Below, piece after piece: positions 1 through 8,996 of a stretch of DNA of 64,000 nt; the stretch's first letter is position 1; every line of letters starts with the position of its first letter. Both the position numbers and the translations under genes were made by a program. This stretch comes from Niveispirillum sp943370215 (GTDB lineage Bacteria > Pseudomonadota > Alphaproteobacteria > Azospirillales > Azospirillaceae): assembly GCA_943370215.1 (NCBI GenBank), contig CALRQC020000013.1:62001-126000 (forward strand), written 5' to 3'. Below the pieces are notes generated by a model. The model saw only the letters and a list, made by a program, of their open reading frames with translations. It was not told where the DNA came from and did no database searches.

Positions 1-153
1 CACCAGTGCCACTTGGGCCTGCCGGCTGTTGGTCTGGCTGATCTTGTCGGACAGCACTCCATGCATCCAATAGGTGCTGACGCTGATGACGCTCAGCCCC
101 GCCAGCGCAATACACCATACAAGCAATAACTTGCGACGGATGGTCCAATGCAT
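1..153 (-). CDS. Membrane receptor N-terminus, probably methyl-accepting chemotaxis protein (partial)
   Basis: Only the first 51 codons lie in the window; the gene runs off the left edge. The ATG at 153 is preceded by an AGGAGAG ribosome binding site. The protein starts with a short basic stretch (MHWTIRRK) followed by one hydrophobic segment at about residues 9-27, then a polar stretch with SDKISQTNSRQ. This is the usual layout of a signal-anchor plus four-helix ligand-binding domain in chemoreceptors or sensor kinases. No signalling domain is visible, so the receptor class is inferred from layout only. Confidence 0.5.
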   Translation of the reverse strand, partial: MHWTIRRKLLLVWCIALAGLSVISVSTYWMHGVLSDKISQTNSRQAQVALV

Positions 154-314
154 GGGGCCTCTCCTGCGTACTGGTATCCCTTGCCGACCGGTCACACGCC
201 AAGTCAGTCGCAAATCTGCTTCACCGTAAATCGAGACAGCGCACGGCTATAGATATGCTTCAGGATATTATTGGTTGAAACGCCAACCATTGCCTTGGGA
301 TACGCCTGAAATGA

Positions 315-348
315 CAACACCCCGCCGGATCGTTCCGGCGGGGTGTTG
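315..348 (-). terminator. Rho-independent terminator after rplS
   Basis: A perfect 15-bp stem (315-329 with 334-348) closes a TCGT loop 29 nt past the rplS stop codon. On the minus strand it is followed only by a short T stretch (GTCATTTCAG). It separates the ribosomal operon from the chemoreceptor gene that follows on the same strand. Confidence 0.75.
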
Positions 349-376
349 CGTATCAGTCCCGAAGGGGAGTGATGAA

Positions 377-781
377 TTATTCGGCGATCGAGCGGCCGTT
401 CTTCATGCCGCGGCCGGTGGTGCGCTCGGCGATACGAGCGGACTTGCCGGTCAGGCCACGCAGGTAATACAGCTTGGCGCGACGGACCTGGCCCTTGCGG
501 ACCAGCTCGATGCTGTCCAGACGCGGGCTGTACAGCGGGAACACGCGTTCCACGCCTTCGCCATAGGAGATCTTGCGGACGGTGAAGCTGGAATTGATGC
601 CGGCGTTCTTGCGGGCGATCACCACACCTTCGTAAGCCTGGATACGCTCACGGGTACCTTCGGTCACCTTCACGTTCACCTTCACAGTGTCGCCGGGGGA
701 GAAGGTCGGGATCTTCTTGCCTTCGGACAGCTTGGCAACCTGTTCGGCTTCCAACTTCTGCAGAATGTTCATCATACTCAT
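377..781 (-). CDS. rplS: 50S ribosomal protein L19
   Basis: 134 residues, close to the usual L19 length with a short C-terminal extension. L19 sits at the 30S-50S interface of the ribosome. Typical L19 segments are visible: FSPGDTVKVNVKVTEG near the N-terminus, RIQAYEGVVIARKN, FTVRKISYGEGVERVFP, and RRAKLYYLRGLTGKSARI. The start codon overlaps the trmD stop by four bases (ATGA type), which indicates translational coupling. It is the last gene of the rpsP-rimM-trmD-rplS operon and is followed by a strong hairpin. Confidence 0.97.
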   Translation of the reverse strand: MSMMNILQKLEAEQVAKLSEGKKIPTFSPGDTVKVNVKVTEGTRERIQAYEGVVIARKNAGINSSFTVRKISYGEGVERVFPLYSPRLDSIELVRKGQVRRAKLYYLRGLTGKSARIAERTTGRGMKNGRSIAE

Positions 782-1629
782 CCTTCACTGCTGCCGCTGT
801 TCCCGTCCGGGGATACAACGGCTGTTGTTGGCTCGGCCGCTACCCTGCGGGTGCGGCGTTTCTTCACCTTTGGGACCGGGCGGCTTTCCAGGTAAGCGGA
901 CCACAGGTCCGGCCGTCGGGCCGCTGTGATCTGTTCTGCCTGTTCGAGCCGCCAGGCCCGGACCTTCTCATGGTGGCCGGAAAAAAGGACTTCCGGCACC
1001 GCACGGCCATTCCAGACGGGTGGCCGCGTATAATGGGGATACTCCAACAATCCCCGCTCAAAACTCTCTTCCCCTGCCGTCTCCACGTTGCCCATGACGC
1101 CCGGCAGCAGCCGGACCACGGCGTCGATCAGACAGAGGGCCGCCGGCTCACCACCAGACAGCACGAAATCACCCAGAGAAACCTCCTCCAGGTGATGTTC
1201 CTCGATGACCCGCTCATCCACCCCTTCATACCGCCCGCACAGCACGGTGATAGACCCTTCCTGCGCGATCTCTCGCACAAGAGTCTGATCCAGCACGCGA
1301 CCGCGCGGGGAGAGGTAGACAAGCCGACCCCGTTTGATGCCTTTGGCTTCCTGCCGGGCCAATGCTTCCCGGATGGCTGCATCCAGCACATCCGCCCGCA
1401 TCACCATGCCAGGGCCACCGCCGAACGGGGTGTCGTCCACGGAGCGATGCTTATCGCGCGCGAATTCACGGATGTCCAGCGTTTCCAGCGCCCAGGTGCC
1501 GCGTTCCAGCGCCTTTCCTGCCAGGGATAACCCTAACGGACCCGGAAACATCTCCGGGAACAGGGTCAAGACACTGACATGGAAGTGCGGCTGTTCAGCC
1601 GGCGTATGGGGGCTTTGCACGTCGGACAT
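778..1629 (-). CDS. trmD: tRNA (guanine(37)-N1)-methyltransferase
   Basis: 283 residues. TrmD methylates G37 of tRNAs reading CNN codons, using S-adenosylmethionine bound in a trefoil knot. Family signatures are present: LTLFPEMFPGPLG at the N-terminus, GGGPGMVMR, LCGRYEGVDERV, and SLGDFVLSGGEPA in the knot region, then YPHYTRPPVW. The protein is longer than the usual 230-255 residues. The extra is a basic, then acidic/Gly/Ser-rich C-terminal tail (KVKKRRTRRVAAE onward) that looks disordered. It follows rimM by 4 nt and overlaps rplS. Confidence 0.97.
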   Translation of the reverse strand: MSDVQSPHTPAEQPHFHVSVLTLFPEMFPGPLGLSLAGKALERGTWALETLDIREFARDKHRSVDDTPFGGGPGMVMRADVLDAAIREALARQEAKGIKRGRLVYLSPRGRVLDQTLVREIAQEGSITVLCGRYEGVDERVIEEHHLEEVSLGDFVLSGGEPAALCLIDAVVRLLPGVMGNVETAGEESFERGLLEYPHYTRPPVWNGRAVPEVLFSGHHEKVRAWRLEQAEQITAARRPDLWSAYLESRPVPKVKKRRTRRVAAEPTTAVVSPDGNSGSSEG

Positions 1630-1633
1630 GGGA

Positions 1634-2266
1634 TTAACGGGCCTCGCCCGTCTCCTCCACGGTCTCTTCGCCCGAGTCGCTCGTCACCGGCTCGTCATCC
1701 AGGTCCAGCTTGCCGCCCATTTCCGCCAGCTCTTCCGGGTCCGGCCTGGCCGGGGTGAAGAGGTTGACGGGGGGATCGACGACGACGCGGGAAGCCTTCA
1801 CATCCACCAGCGGCACGCAGGCGCGGCTGAAGGGGATGAAGACGGTCTTGCCGGAGACATGGTTGATCTCCAGCATGTCGCCGGCGCCGAAATCATGGAT
1901 GGCCTTGATGGTCCCGAAAGCGACATCGCCTTCCGGGCTCTCGGTCACGGTCACCATGCCGATCAGGTCGGTATGGTAGAACTCGTCCTCATCCTCGATC
2001 GCGGGCAGGCGGTCGCGGTCGACAAACAGGCGCACGCCCTTCAGCGCGTCGGCGGCATCACGCCCCTTCACGCCGCTGGCCTCGACCAGAAGATGGTCTT
2101 TGCCCATGCCGGTCATGCGCAGGGTGAACTGGCGCGTGCCGGTCTCGTCGGTCAGCGGGTTGTACTCGAACACGGCTTCCGGGTCGGCGGTGAAGCTCTT
2201 CACCCGCAGACGGCCATGAACCCCATGCGATCCAATGATCTGGGCGACGCAAACGCGATCGGTCAT
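1634..2266 (-). CDS. rimM: 16S rRNA processing protein RimM
   Basis: 210 residues. RimM binds S19 and helps mature the 30S head. The N-terminal RimM domain begins VCVAQIIGSHGVHGRLRVKS, the classic start of the family. It is followed by the PRC-barrel half with FYHTDLIGM and GAGDMLEI...FIPF. The C-terminus carries an acidic tail (DLDDEPVTSDSGEETVEE) that is probably disordered. The start at 2266 has an AAGGAA ribosome binding site. Second gene of the rpsP operon. Confidence 0.96.
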   Translation of the reverse strand: MTDRVCVAQIIGSHGVHGRLRVKSFTADPEAVFEYNPLTDETGTRQFTLRMTGMGKDHLLVEASGVKGRDAADALKGVRLFVDRDRLPAIEDEDEFYHTDLIGMVTVTESPEGDVAFGTIKAIHDFGAGDMLEINHVSGKTVFIPFSRACVPLVDVKASRVVVDPPVNLFTPARPDPEELAEMGGKLDLDDEPVTSDSGEETVEETGEAR

Positions 2267-2326
2267 TACAAATTCCTTGATGAAACCAGGGACTGGCAGG
2301 CCAGGGGCCGCCAGTCCCCCGCCTCA

Positions 2327-2680
2327 TTACTCGGCGGCGGCTTCAGCGGCCTTGGCGGCCAGCTTGGCGCGCTCCTGGGCCTTGGCCTTCGGGGCGGACT
2401 TCTTCGGGGTTTCGATGATGGCCGGGGCCTCGATCAGGTTGGCCTTGCCCAGGAACTTGGCAACGCGGTCGGTCGGCTGCGCGCCCTTGGCCAGCCAGCC
2501 CTTGATGGACTCTTCCTTCAGCACCACGCGCTCCGGGTGATCGGAGGCCAGCATCGGGTTGTAGGTGCCAACCTTCTCGATGAAGGCGCCATCGCGCGGG
2601 GCGCGGCTGTCGGCAACGACGATGCTGTAGAACGGGCGCTTCTTGGAACCACCACGGGCCAGACGGATCTTCACGGACAT
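2327..2680 (-). CDS. rpsP: 30S ribosomal protein S16
   Basis: 117 residues. Starts MSVKIRLARGGSKKRPFYSI, the invariant S16 N-terminus, continuing VVADSRAPRDG and FIEKVGTYNPM. The C-terminal third is an Ala/Lys-rich extension (KAKAQERAKLAAKAAEAAAE), common in alphaproteobacterial S16. A strong AAGGAAG ribosome binding site precedes the ATG at 2680. First gene of the rpsP-rimM-trmD-rplS operon; the 180 nt upstream presumably hold its promoter. Confidence 0.97.
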   Translation of the reverse strand: MSVKIRLARGGSKKRPFYSIVVADSRAPRDGAFIEKVGTYNPMLASDHPERVVLKEESIKGWLAKGAQPTDRVAKFLGKANLIEAPAIIETPKKSAPKAKAQERAKLAAKAAEAAAE

Positions 2681-2738
2681 TTGATTACTTCCTTGGTTTA
2701 AAAGCTGTTCTCTGGATGGGACAGACCGTCTGAAGCCT

Positions 2739-2828
2739 GTGCCCGTCCAGATCGGGCACGAAAGACGGGAGAGATGTGACGCCGGATACCGGCATCACGG
2801 GATGGCAGGCCAGGGTGCAGAGGCACCC
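2739..2828 (-). promoter_or_regulatory. rpsP leader / GNAT 3' region with short hairpins
   Basis: The 181-nt gap between the GNAT stop and rpsP holds three small inverted repeats: GGGTGC/GCACCC (2813-2828, loop AGAG), GCCGG/CCGGC near 2781-2793, and GTGCCCG/CGGGCAC (2739-2759). The first could end GNAT transcription, but none has a T-tract. The rest may be the rpsP promoter and leader. Function is inferred from position only. Confidence 0.3.
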
Positions 2829-2861
2829 CATTGGCCACCATGGGAAAGCGGGGGTGGCGCA

Positions 2862-3995
2862 TCAGCCCTTCCCCCGCAATTGCGTGTCGGCCCATTCCGG
2901 GGCCAGCAGCCCGTAAATGGCGCTGTCGACAAGTTCATCTTCGCGGGCAAAACCCTGGCGGCGCACGCCTTCCAGGGTGAAACCCAGTGCCCGCACCACC
3001 CCGGCAGAGGCCAGATTGCGCGGGTCCAGCACGGCTTCCACCCGGTGCTTGCCCAGATCGACAAAGGCATGGCGCAGCAGGGCGGCCCCGGTGGCCTTGA
3101 CCAGCCCGCGCCCGCGGGCCGCCGGCACCAGGATGTAACCCAGCTCGATCTGGGTCTTGGTTTCCTTGTGCAGCAGGGCCCAGCCCAGGCATTCCCCACC
3201 GTCGGTGGTGATGGCCCAGTTTCGGCTGTTGGCGACGCCAGCGACGATGCCGGCAATCTTGGCACGGGTCTGGTCAATGCTGGTGTAATGGGCGTGCGGC
3301 ATATACCGCATACTGTCTTCATCACCATAGGCGGCGTGCAGCGCGTCGGCATCGCTGTTGCGCAGCGGGCGCAGCACCACCGGCCCTTCATGCAGCACCG
3401 GCACGCGACTGGGCAGGTTGCGCTTGACCCGCCATTCATCGGCCAGCAGGCCGAAAACGCCGGTATCCAGATAATTGCCGTCATAGACGAAATCGCGGCG
3501 CTGCAGCCCTTCCTGGGTGAAGCCCAGACGACGCAGCAGCCCGCCGGATGCATGGTTGCGCGGGTCGATATTGGCGGCCAACCGGTGCAGGCCCCAGACT
3601 TCGAACCCGTAATCCAGCACGGCGCGCATCGCCTCTTCCGCATGGCCATTGCCGCGCAGCGCGGGGGAAAGGATATAGCCGACCCAGCCGATCCGGTCCT
3701 TCACGGCGAAAATGGTGGCCCAGCCCTGGCAGGTACGCCCATCGGTGGTGATGGCCCAGGCACGCCCGCTGCCATCCTCCGTCAGTGCCCGTTCCATCGA
3801 CGCTTCCGTCTGGTCCAGGCTGGTATGGGGCGGGTGGGACCAGTATTTCATGCTTTCCGGGTCGGACAGCAGCCCATGCATGGCCGGCAGGTCAGCGCGT
3901 GACAAGGGGCGCAGCACCAGCCGCGCCGTCATCAGCGTCGCATGATCGGGGGAAGAAGCCATCACACCCGTATCCTGACCCACCGGCAAATCCAT
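2862..3995 (-). CDS. Tandem GNAT-family N-acetyltransferase (RimJ/RimL-like)
   Basis: 377 residues from the ATG at 3995, whose A overlaps the last base of the ffh TGA (TGATG arrangement). A GTG one codon upstream and an ATG at 3962 (MASSPDHATLM) are alternatives. Two consecutive RimJ/RimL-type acetyltransferase domains are visible, at about residues 20-190 and 195-370. Each has a TxRLVLRPL or PVVLRPLRNSDA strand, a GYIL strand, an RGxGxxxEA/KA acetyl-CoA loop, and a VLDPRNxASxGVxRxLGF-type C-terminal motif. The family transfers acetyl groups to protein N-termini or small amines; the substrate here is unknown. Confidence 0.9.
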   Translation of the reverse strand: MDLPVGQDTGVMASSPDHATLMTARLVLRPLSRADLPAMHGLLSDPESMKYWSHPPHTSLDQTEASMERALTEDGSGRAWAITTDGRTCQGWATIFAVKDRIGWVGYILSPALRGNGHAEEAMRAVLDYGFEVWGLHRLAANIDPRNHASGGLLRRLGFTQEGLQRRDFVYDGNYLDTGVFGLLADEWRVKRNLPSRVPVLHEGPVVLRPLRNSDADALHAAYGDEDSMRYMPHAHYTSIDQTRAKIAGIVAGVANSRNWAITTDGGECLGWALLHKETKTQIELGYILVPAARGRGLVKATGAALLRHAFVDLGKHRVEAVLDPRNLASAGVVRALGFTLEGVRRQGFAREDELVDSAIYGLLAPEWADTQLRGKG

Positions 3996-5353
3996 CACCG
4001 CATACCTTTGGGCATCAGGGCACCCAGGCCCTGGCGCATCAGGCCCTTCTGGCCCAGCTTCTTCATCTTCTTCATCATTTCCGACATATCCTGATACTGC
4101 TTGATCAGGCGGTTGACGTCGGCCACTGTCACCCCGGCCCCCAGCGCAATGCGGCGGCGGCGCGAGGCGTTGAGGATTTCCGGCTTCTTGCGCTCTTTCT
4201 TCGTCATCGACAGGATGATGGCTTCCTGCCGCTTCAGAATCTTCTCGTCGATATTGGCGTTTTTAAGCTGTTCCTTGATCTTGCCCACGCCGGGCAACAG
4301 GTTCAGCATCCCGCCCATGCCGCCCAGCTTGGTGATCTGGCGCATCTGGGTCAGCATGTCTTCCAGGTCGAAGCCGCCCTTTTCCAGCTTCTTGGCCAGC
4401 TTTTCGGCTTCTTCCTTGTCGATGCTCTCGGCGGCCTTTTCCACCAGGCTGACCACGTCGCCCATGCCCAGGATGCGGCCGGCGATACGGTCAGGGTGGA
4501 ACGGCTCCAGCGCGTCGGTCTTCTCACCTACACCCATCAGCTTGATGGGTTTGCCGGTGACGTGGCGCATGGACAGCGCGGCACCGCCGCGCGCGTCACC
4601 GTCGATACGGGTCATGACAATGCCGGTGATGCCCACCCGGTCATTGAAATTGGTGGCGACCGTCACGGCGTCCTGGCCGGTCATGGCGTCCACCACCAGC
4701 AGGCTTTCCACCGGCTGGGTGGCGTCGCGGATGGCCACCACCTCGTCCATCAACTCCTCGTCGATGGCAAGGCGGCCGGCCGTATCCAGCAGCACCACGT
4801 CAAAGCCTTCCAGCCGCGCCGTTTCCATGGCGCGCCGGGCGATTTCCACCGGGGTCTGACCCTTGACGATGGGCAGCGTCGCCACCCCCGTCTGTTCACC
4901 CAGAACCTTCAACTGTTCCTGGGCGGCGGGGCGGCGCGTATCCAGCGACGCCATCAGAACCTTTTTCTTTTCCCGGTTCTTCAGGCGCAGGCCGATCTTG
5001 GCCGAGGTGGTGGTCTTGCCCGAGCCCTGCAGGCCCAGCATCAGAATTGGCACCGGCGGCACGGCGGACAGGTTGATATCCTCAACCGTGTTGCCCAGCA
5101 GTTCCACCAGATGATCATGCACGATCTTGATGACCATCTGGCCCGGATTGATGCCACGCAGCACCTCCGTCCCGATGGCCTTTTCCTTCACGCCCTGCAC
5201 AAAGGCCTTCACGGCCGGCAGGGCGACGTCGGCTTCCAGCAGGGCGATGCGGACTTCGCGGAGCGCCGCATTGACGTCATCCTCCGACAACGCCCCGCGC
5301 TTGCGCAGGCGGTCGAAGATATCGCCAAGCCGTCCCGTCAGACCATCGAACAT
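3995..5353 (-). CDS. ffh: Signal recognition particle protein Ffh (SRP54)
   Basis: 452 residues, normal for Ffh. With 4.5S RNA it binds signal sequences on nascent membrane proteins and delivers them to FtsY. The N domain begins MFDGLTGRLGDIFDRLR. The GTPase domain has the P-loop GLQGSGKTT (about residue 107), DTRRPAA, DTAGR and TRIDGDARGG. The Met-rich M domain ends MRQGLGALMPKGMR. The open frame continues about 110 codons upstream, but the ATG at 5353 has an AGGAGG site seven bases away and matches the conserved N-terminus, so it is the start. Confidence 0.97.
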   Translation of the reverse strand: MFDGLTGRLGDIFDRLRKRGALSEDDVNAALREVRIALLEADVALPAVKAFVQGVKEKAIGTEVLRGINPGQMVIKIVHDHLVELLGNTVEDINLSAVPPVPILMLGLQGSGKTTTSAKIGLRLKNREKKKVLMASLDTRRPAAQEQLKVLGEQTGVATLPIVKGQTPVEIARRAMETARLEGFDVVLLDTAGRLAIDEELMDEVVAIRDATQPVESLLVVDAMTGQDAVTVATNFNDRVGITGIVMTRIDGDARGGAALSMRHVTGKPIKLMGVGEKTDALEPFHPDRIAGRILGMGDVVSLVEKAAESIDKEEAEKLAKKLEKGGFDLEDMLTQMRQITKLGGMGGMLNLLPGVGKIKEQLKNANIDEKILKRQEAIILSMTKKERKKPEILNASRRRRIALGAGVTVADVNRLIKQYQDMSEMMKKMKKLGQKGLMRQGLGALMPKGMR

Positions 5354-5424
5354 CCAAATCCTCCTGGTCGCCCTTGCCGCCGCACCCCAGGCCTTTGCAG
5401 ATGGGGTATCCCCAAACGCAAAAG

Positions 5425-5453
5425 CGCCAGTGCGCGACACTCGCGGACTGGCG
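5425..5453 (-). terminator. Stem-loop with T-rich tail between the PAS chemoreceptor and ffh
   Basis: CGCCAGT (5425-5431) pairs with ACTGGCG (5447-5453), with an inner CGCG/CGCG pair. On the minus strand it is followed by CTTTTGCGTTTGGG. It can act as terminator for the upstream chemoreceptor gene or as a leader structure 70 nt before ffh. The rest of the 292-nt gap shows a GGCGCC direct repeat and no gene. Confidence 0.55.
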
Positions 5454-5645
5454 GGGCGCCTTGGCGCCGATAGACCGTACCGGAAAAGGCCAACCCTCTT
5501 CCGGAATGATGAGCGGGTGATACAGGGGCGGCAGCCTTGAGTCAACCATGCGGGCGGAGATGCTGAGCTGCATCCCCGCCCTGGCTGGCCTTGCCGTCCG
5601 CGTTCCTGCGCGTGCTTCCTGCCAGGTTCAGCGCTCGCAACCGAC

Positions 5646-7166
5646 TCACTGGCCGGAGCGACGCAGTTGCTGGGTGACTTCGCGGACATTCTCCGTCACC
5701 TCGCCAATATCGCGGGCGACATGGCTGACGCTGCCGGCAATTTCCCGCGTGGCCGCGTCCTGCTGGGCAACGGCCGAGGCGATGGTGGCAGAAATGCCCT
5801 GCACCTCGTTGATGATGGCGCCGATGCTGCGGATGGCCGCGACAGCGCGGTTGGCCTCCTGCTGCACCGACGATATCTGCTCGGCAATCTCATCGGTGGC
5901 GCTGGCGGTCTGCTTGGCCAGGGATTTCACTTCCGTGGCCACGACGGCAAAGCCCTTGCCGGCATCGCCAGCGCGCGCCGCCTCGATGGTGGCATTCAGG
6001 GCCAGCAGGTTGGTCTGGCTGGCAATATCATTGATCAGCTTCACCACCACGCCGATCCGCTCGCTCGCCGTCACCAGGGCCTGCACCGCTTCATTGGTGC
6101 GGCCGGTTTCGGTGGAGGCATTGGCCGCTGCGGCAGCGGCATTGTTGGCGCGCTCGCTGATCTCGGCAATGGAGGCGGACAGTTCCTCTGTCGCCGATGC
6201 CACCGTCTGGGTGTTGCTGTTGGCCCGATCAGCCGAATTTTCCACGCGCGTGGTCAGCGTATCGGCAATATCCAGGATGGTGCGCCGGCGTTCCTTTTCC
6301 GCATCAAGCTGCTTCAACTCGGCCGTCTTCTGATCATGCACGTCAATCAGGGAGCCGCAGGCGCGTAACGGCCGGCCCTGGGCATCGCGGGCCACCCCGC
6401 CGACAGCGCGGAACCAGCGGTAGCTGCCATCCTTGATCTTCATGCGATAGGTGACATCATAGGGTGTCCGGCCGGTCGTATCGGCCATGCAAGCCCCGAA
6501 CGCCGCGAAAGTGGGGCCGGCATCTTCCGGATGCAGCCGGTCAGACCAGGAATTGACCCGGTCAGGAAAATCATTCTGGTCACGGAAGCCGGCCAGGCGG
6601 CGGAATTCGTTGGACCAGCGCCAGCGGCTGTTCGGATGCATGGCATCGCCTTCATGCATCACCGCATCCCACAGGCCGACGCCGGCATGTTGATCCAGCA
6701 ACTCCATACGTTCCAACTGGCTTTTCTGGTCATGGATATCGATCAGGGAACCGCAGGCGCGCAGCGGCCGACCCTGCGCATCGCGGGCCACCCCACCGAC
6801 CGCGCGGAACCAGCGATACTGGTTGTCCTTCATCCGCAGCCGGTAGACGACGTCATATCCCGTCCGGCCGGTCCGGTCGTTCAGGCAAGCACTGAACGAT
6901 GCGAAGGTGGGGCCGGCATCATCCGGGTGCAGCCGGTCGCTCCAGGAACTGACTATATTGGGAAAGCCGGTCTGATCCCCATGTGCATATCCAAGCAGGC
7001 GGCGCAATTCGTCTGACCAGTGCCAGTGACTTTGCGGGTGCATCGGGTCGCCATTGTACAGCACGGCGTCCCAGAGACCGACCCCGGCGAACTGGCCCAG
7101 CAGGGCCATCTGCTTGGCGGCCTCGTCTTCGGACTGCGTGGCTGGCGTCGACTTTTTAAAGAACAT
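5646..7166 (-). CDS. Soluble PAS-PAS methyl-accepting chemotaxis protein
   Basis: 506 residues from the ATG at 7166 (AGGGGGAA upstream); the long upstream extension of the frame is not convincing. No transmembrane helix, so it is a cytoplasmic receptor. Two PAS_3-like domains (about residues 25-145 and 150-270) share long identical stretches such as YRWFRAVGGVARDAQGRPL. They are followed by a four-helix signalling domain with the hairpin-tip sequence NATIEAARAGDAGKGFAVVA. Such receptors usually sense intracellular redox or ligand state and signal to CheA. Transcribed alone. Sensing cofactor unknown; no obvious heme- or FAD-binding motif is recognised. Confidence 0.93.
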   Translation of the reverse strand: MFFKKSTPATQSEDEAAKQMALLGQFAGVGLWDAVLYNGDPMHPQSHWHWSDELRRLLGYAHGDQTGFPNIVSSWSDRLHPDDAGPTFASFSACLNDRTGRTGYDVVYRLRMKDNQYRWFRAVGGVARDAQGRPLRACGSLIDIHDQKSQLERMELLDQHAGVGLWDAVMHEGDAMHPNSRWRWSNEFRRLAGFRDQNDFPDRVNSWSDRLHPEDAGPTFAAFGACMADTTGRTPYDVTYRMKIKDGSYRWFRAVGGVARDAQGRPLRACGSLIDVHDQKTAELKQLDAEKERRRTILDIADTLTTRVENSADRANSNTQTVASATEELSASIAEISERANNAAAAAANASTETGRTNEAVQALVTASERIGVVVKLINDIASQTNLLALNATIEAARAGDAGKGFAVVATEVKSLAKQTASATDEIAEQISSVQQEANRAVAAIRSIGAIINEVQGISATIASAVAQQDAATREIAGSVSHVARDIGEVTENVREVTQQLRRSGQ

Positions 7167-7467
7167 GCGTTTCCCCCTGGCTTCCTTCGGCCCCCCTTGG
7201 GACCGTCGTTTACTCCTTCTCGAGTATCTGAGAACAGGAAAGTAGGAAACGGACCGGATACCACCCTTTCGTATAATATGCATATATTGGCAACCAGCCG
7301 GCCTGCGATAAATAAGGTATGACAACTTTTGAATGAAATAGATTGCGGATGTGAATTTCTGCGGTCTTTGCTTGTGCTTTGGCCCTTTGCACTCAAAGTC
7401 CCTGTTGAAACCCCGGCTGGCTATAGTCACATTGGGTAACCCGTATCGATCGGGAAGCAGGGGCACG
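7167..7467. promoter_or_regulatory. Divergent intergenic region
   Basis: About 300 nt between the divergently transcribed PAS chemoreceptor and the pentapeptide gene. It is clearly more AT-rich than its surroundings around 7250-7350 and should contain both promoters. I see no gene and no strong palindrome. Confidence 0.5.
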
Positions 7468-8832
7468 ATGACGCAAACGATAGGGCAAGGGCCGGACCGG
7501 TCGCGGATCACCGCGGCGGAGCTGCAAGCTGTGCACAGCCGGCATCTGGCCTTTCTACGCCGGCTGACCGGTGGGGCCCGCGCCAGCCTGAAGCTGCGCG
7601 ATCTCAGCCATATGGATTTGTCGGGCTACGATCTCTCTGATGCCGACCTGTCAGGGGCCAAGCTGTTCGGCACCAGGCTGGTGGGGGCCAATCTGTCCCA
7701 GGCCAATCTCTATGCCGCCGATCTGCGGCTGGCCAATCTGGAACGGGCGGACCTGCGCAAGGCCGATCTGCGTGGGGCCTGTCTGCGGGGGGCCGTTCTG
7801 TCGGAAGCCCTGCTTGTGGATAGCGACCTGCGCGACGGCACCATCATGCATGTGCGCGGCAATGGTGATATCGCCATGCATGAGTTTGAGGCGATTGAGG
7901 TTTCCACTGAAATGTCGGTGGCGACCATCCGCGCTGCCGATCTGTCGCGCGCGCGTCTGTCGAATGCTTTCGTCATGCAGACGGATCTGACGGATGCCAT
8001 CATGCGTGGCACCAAGTTCATCCGCGCCAACCTGACCAATTCCAATCTCACCGGCTGTGACCTGACCGGGGCCGATCTGCGGGAAGCCAACCTGTCGGGT
8101 GCCAAGCTATCCGGTGCCAACCTGACCGGGGCGGACCTGAATGCCACCCGCTTCCTCAATGCCGACCTGATCGGCGTGATTATGGATGATGCCACCCGCC
8201 TCACGGCCAATCTGGCCGGTGCCGTCACGGCGCGGGAACTGGGGTCTGATGGGCGCGATCTGGCCCGAATCCTGGCGGATCACCGGCAATGGGTGGACAG
8301 CAATGGCAAAGCGGGCATCCGGGCCGACCTGTCCGGCGTTGATCTGGCGGGTGCTAATCTGGCAGGGCAGGTGTTGTCCGCTGCCCTGATGCATTGCACC
8401 ATGCTGCGCGGTGCCAACCTGTCGGGGGCCACCTTGCCCATGGCCGATCTGTCGCTGGCCGATCTGCGTGATGCCGATCTGTCGGGGACCGATCTGCGTG
8501 GTGCTTCCCTGGAGCGGGCCACCCTGTCGGGAGCCAGGCTGGTCCGGGGGGAACTGGGGCCGGTGCAGATACAAAGCAATGCCAGCCGGTTATGGAGTGC
8601 CAATCTGCTGCGCGCCCGTTTTGATGGGGCGGACCTGACGGGGGCGGACCTGCGCCGCGCCGTGTTGGGCCAGGCCAATCTGACCGGCGCCATTCTGCGG
8701 GGGACAAAACTGGCCGATGCCAGCCTGGTGGGGGCAGATCTGACGGGCGCGATTTGCAGCGGTGCGGATTTCTCCAACGCCGACCTGCGGGATGCCCGCC
8801 TGCAGGGCGCGCAGGACTTGCCGATTCTATAA
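7468..8832 (+). CDS. Pentapeptide-repeat protein
   Basis: 454 residues from the ATG at 7468. After a non-repeat N-terminus (about 1-35), nearly all the rest consists of A(D/N)Lxx pentapeptides such as ADLSGAKLFG and ANLTGADLNA, which fold as a right-handed quadrilateral beta-helix. The repeats are broken at about residues 127-150 (HVRGNGDIAMHEFEAIEV) and again near 245-290, giving three helical blocks. No signal peptide, so probably cytoplasmic. Family members include DNA-gyrase-protecting DNA mimics, but most have no known function. Stands alone between a divergent and a convergent gene. Confidence 0.92.
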   Translation: MTQTIGQGPDRSRITAAELQAVHSRHLAFLRRLTGGARASLKLRDLSHMDLSGYDLSDADLSGAKLFGTRLVGANLSQANLYAADLRLANLERADLRKADLRGACLRGAVLSEALLVDSDLRDGTIMHVRGNGDIAMHEFEAIEVSTEMSVATIRAADLSRARLSNAFVMQTDLTDAIMRGTKFIRANLTNSNLTGCDLTGADLREANLSGAKLSGANLTGADLNATRFLNADLIGVIMDDATRLTANLAGAVTARELGSDGRDLARILADHRQWVDSNGKAGIRADLSGVDLAGANLAGQVLSAALMHCTMLRGANLSGATLPMADLSLADLRDADLSGTDLRGASLERATLSGARLVRGELGPVQIQSNASRLWSANLLRARFDGADLTGADLRRAVLGQANLTGAILRGTKLADASLVGADLTGAICSGADFSNADLRDARLQGAQDLPIL

Positions 8833-8886
8833 AATCGGTTGCCGGTGGCGACCGCTGACGTGCCGAAGGACAGCATCAAAATAAAT

Positions 8887-8915
8887 GGCCCCGGCGCGTG
8901 GGATACGCCGGGGCC
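8887..8915 (-). terminator. Terminator after the outer-membrane protein gene
   Basis: Ten-base-pair GC stem GGCCCCGGCG (8887-8896) / CGCCGGGGCC (8906-8915). On the minus strand the hairpin is followed by ATTTATTTTGATG, a good T-rich tail. Lies between the convergent pentapeptide and beta-barrel genes. Confidence 0.75.
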
Positions 8916-8996
8916 GCCGCGAATGGCGTGTTGGAGGGGGGAGCCGGCCCCAATGGGGGAGAGGGAGGGCCGGGGCACGCCATTCGAGGAAGACTG

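Noticed and set aside
154..314. A tRNA or small RNA gene before the chemoreceptor
   Set aside because: No cloverleaf or conserved structure is visible; the region only suits a promoter.
5354..5689. N-terminal extension of ffh to position 5689
   Set aside because: Not family-like, and the ATG at 5353 has a consensus ribosome binding site and matches the conserved Ffh start.
7468..8832. Several minus-strand open frames inside the pentapeptide gene
   Set aside because: They arise from the period of the pentapeptide codons read in antisense and carry no motif.
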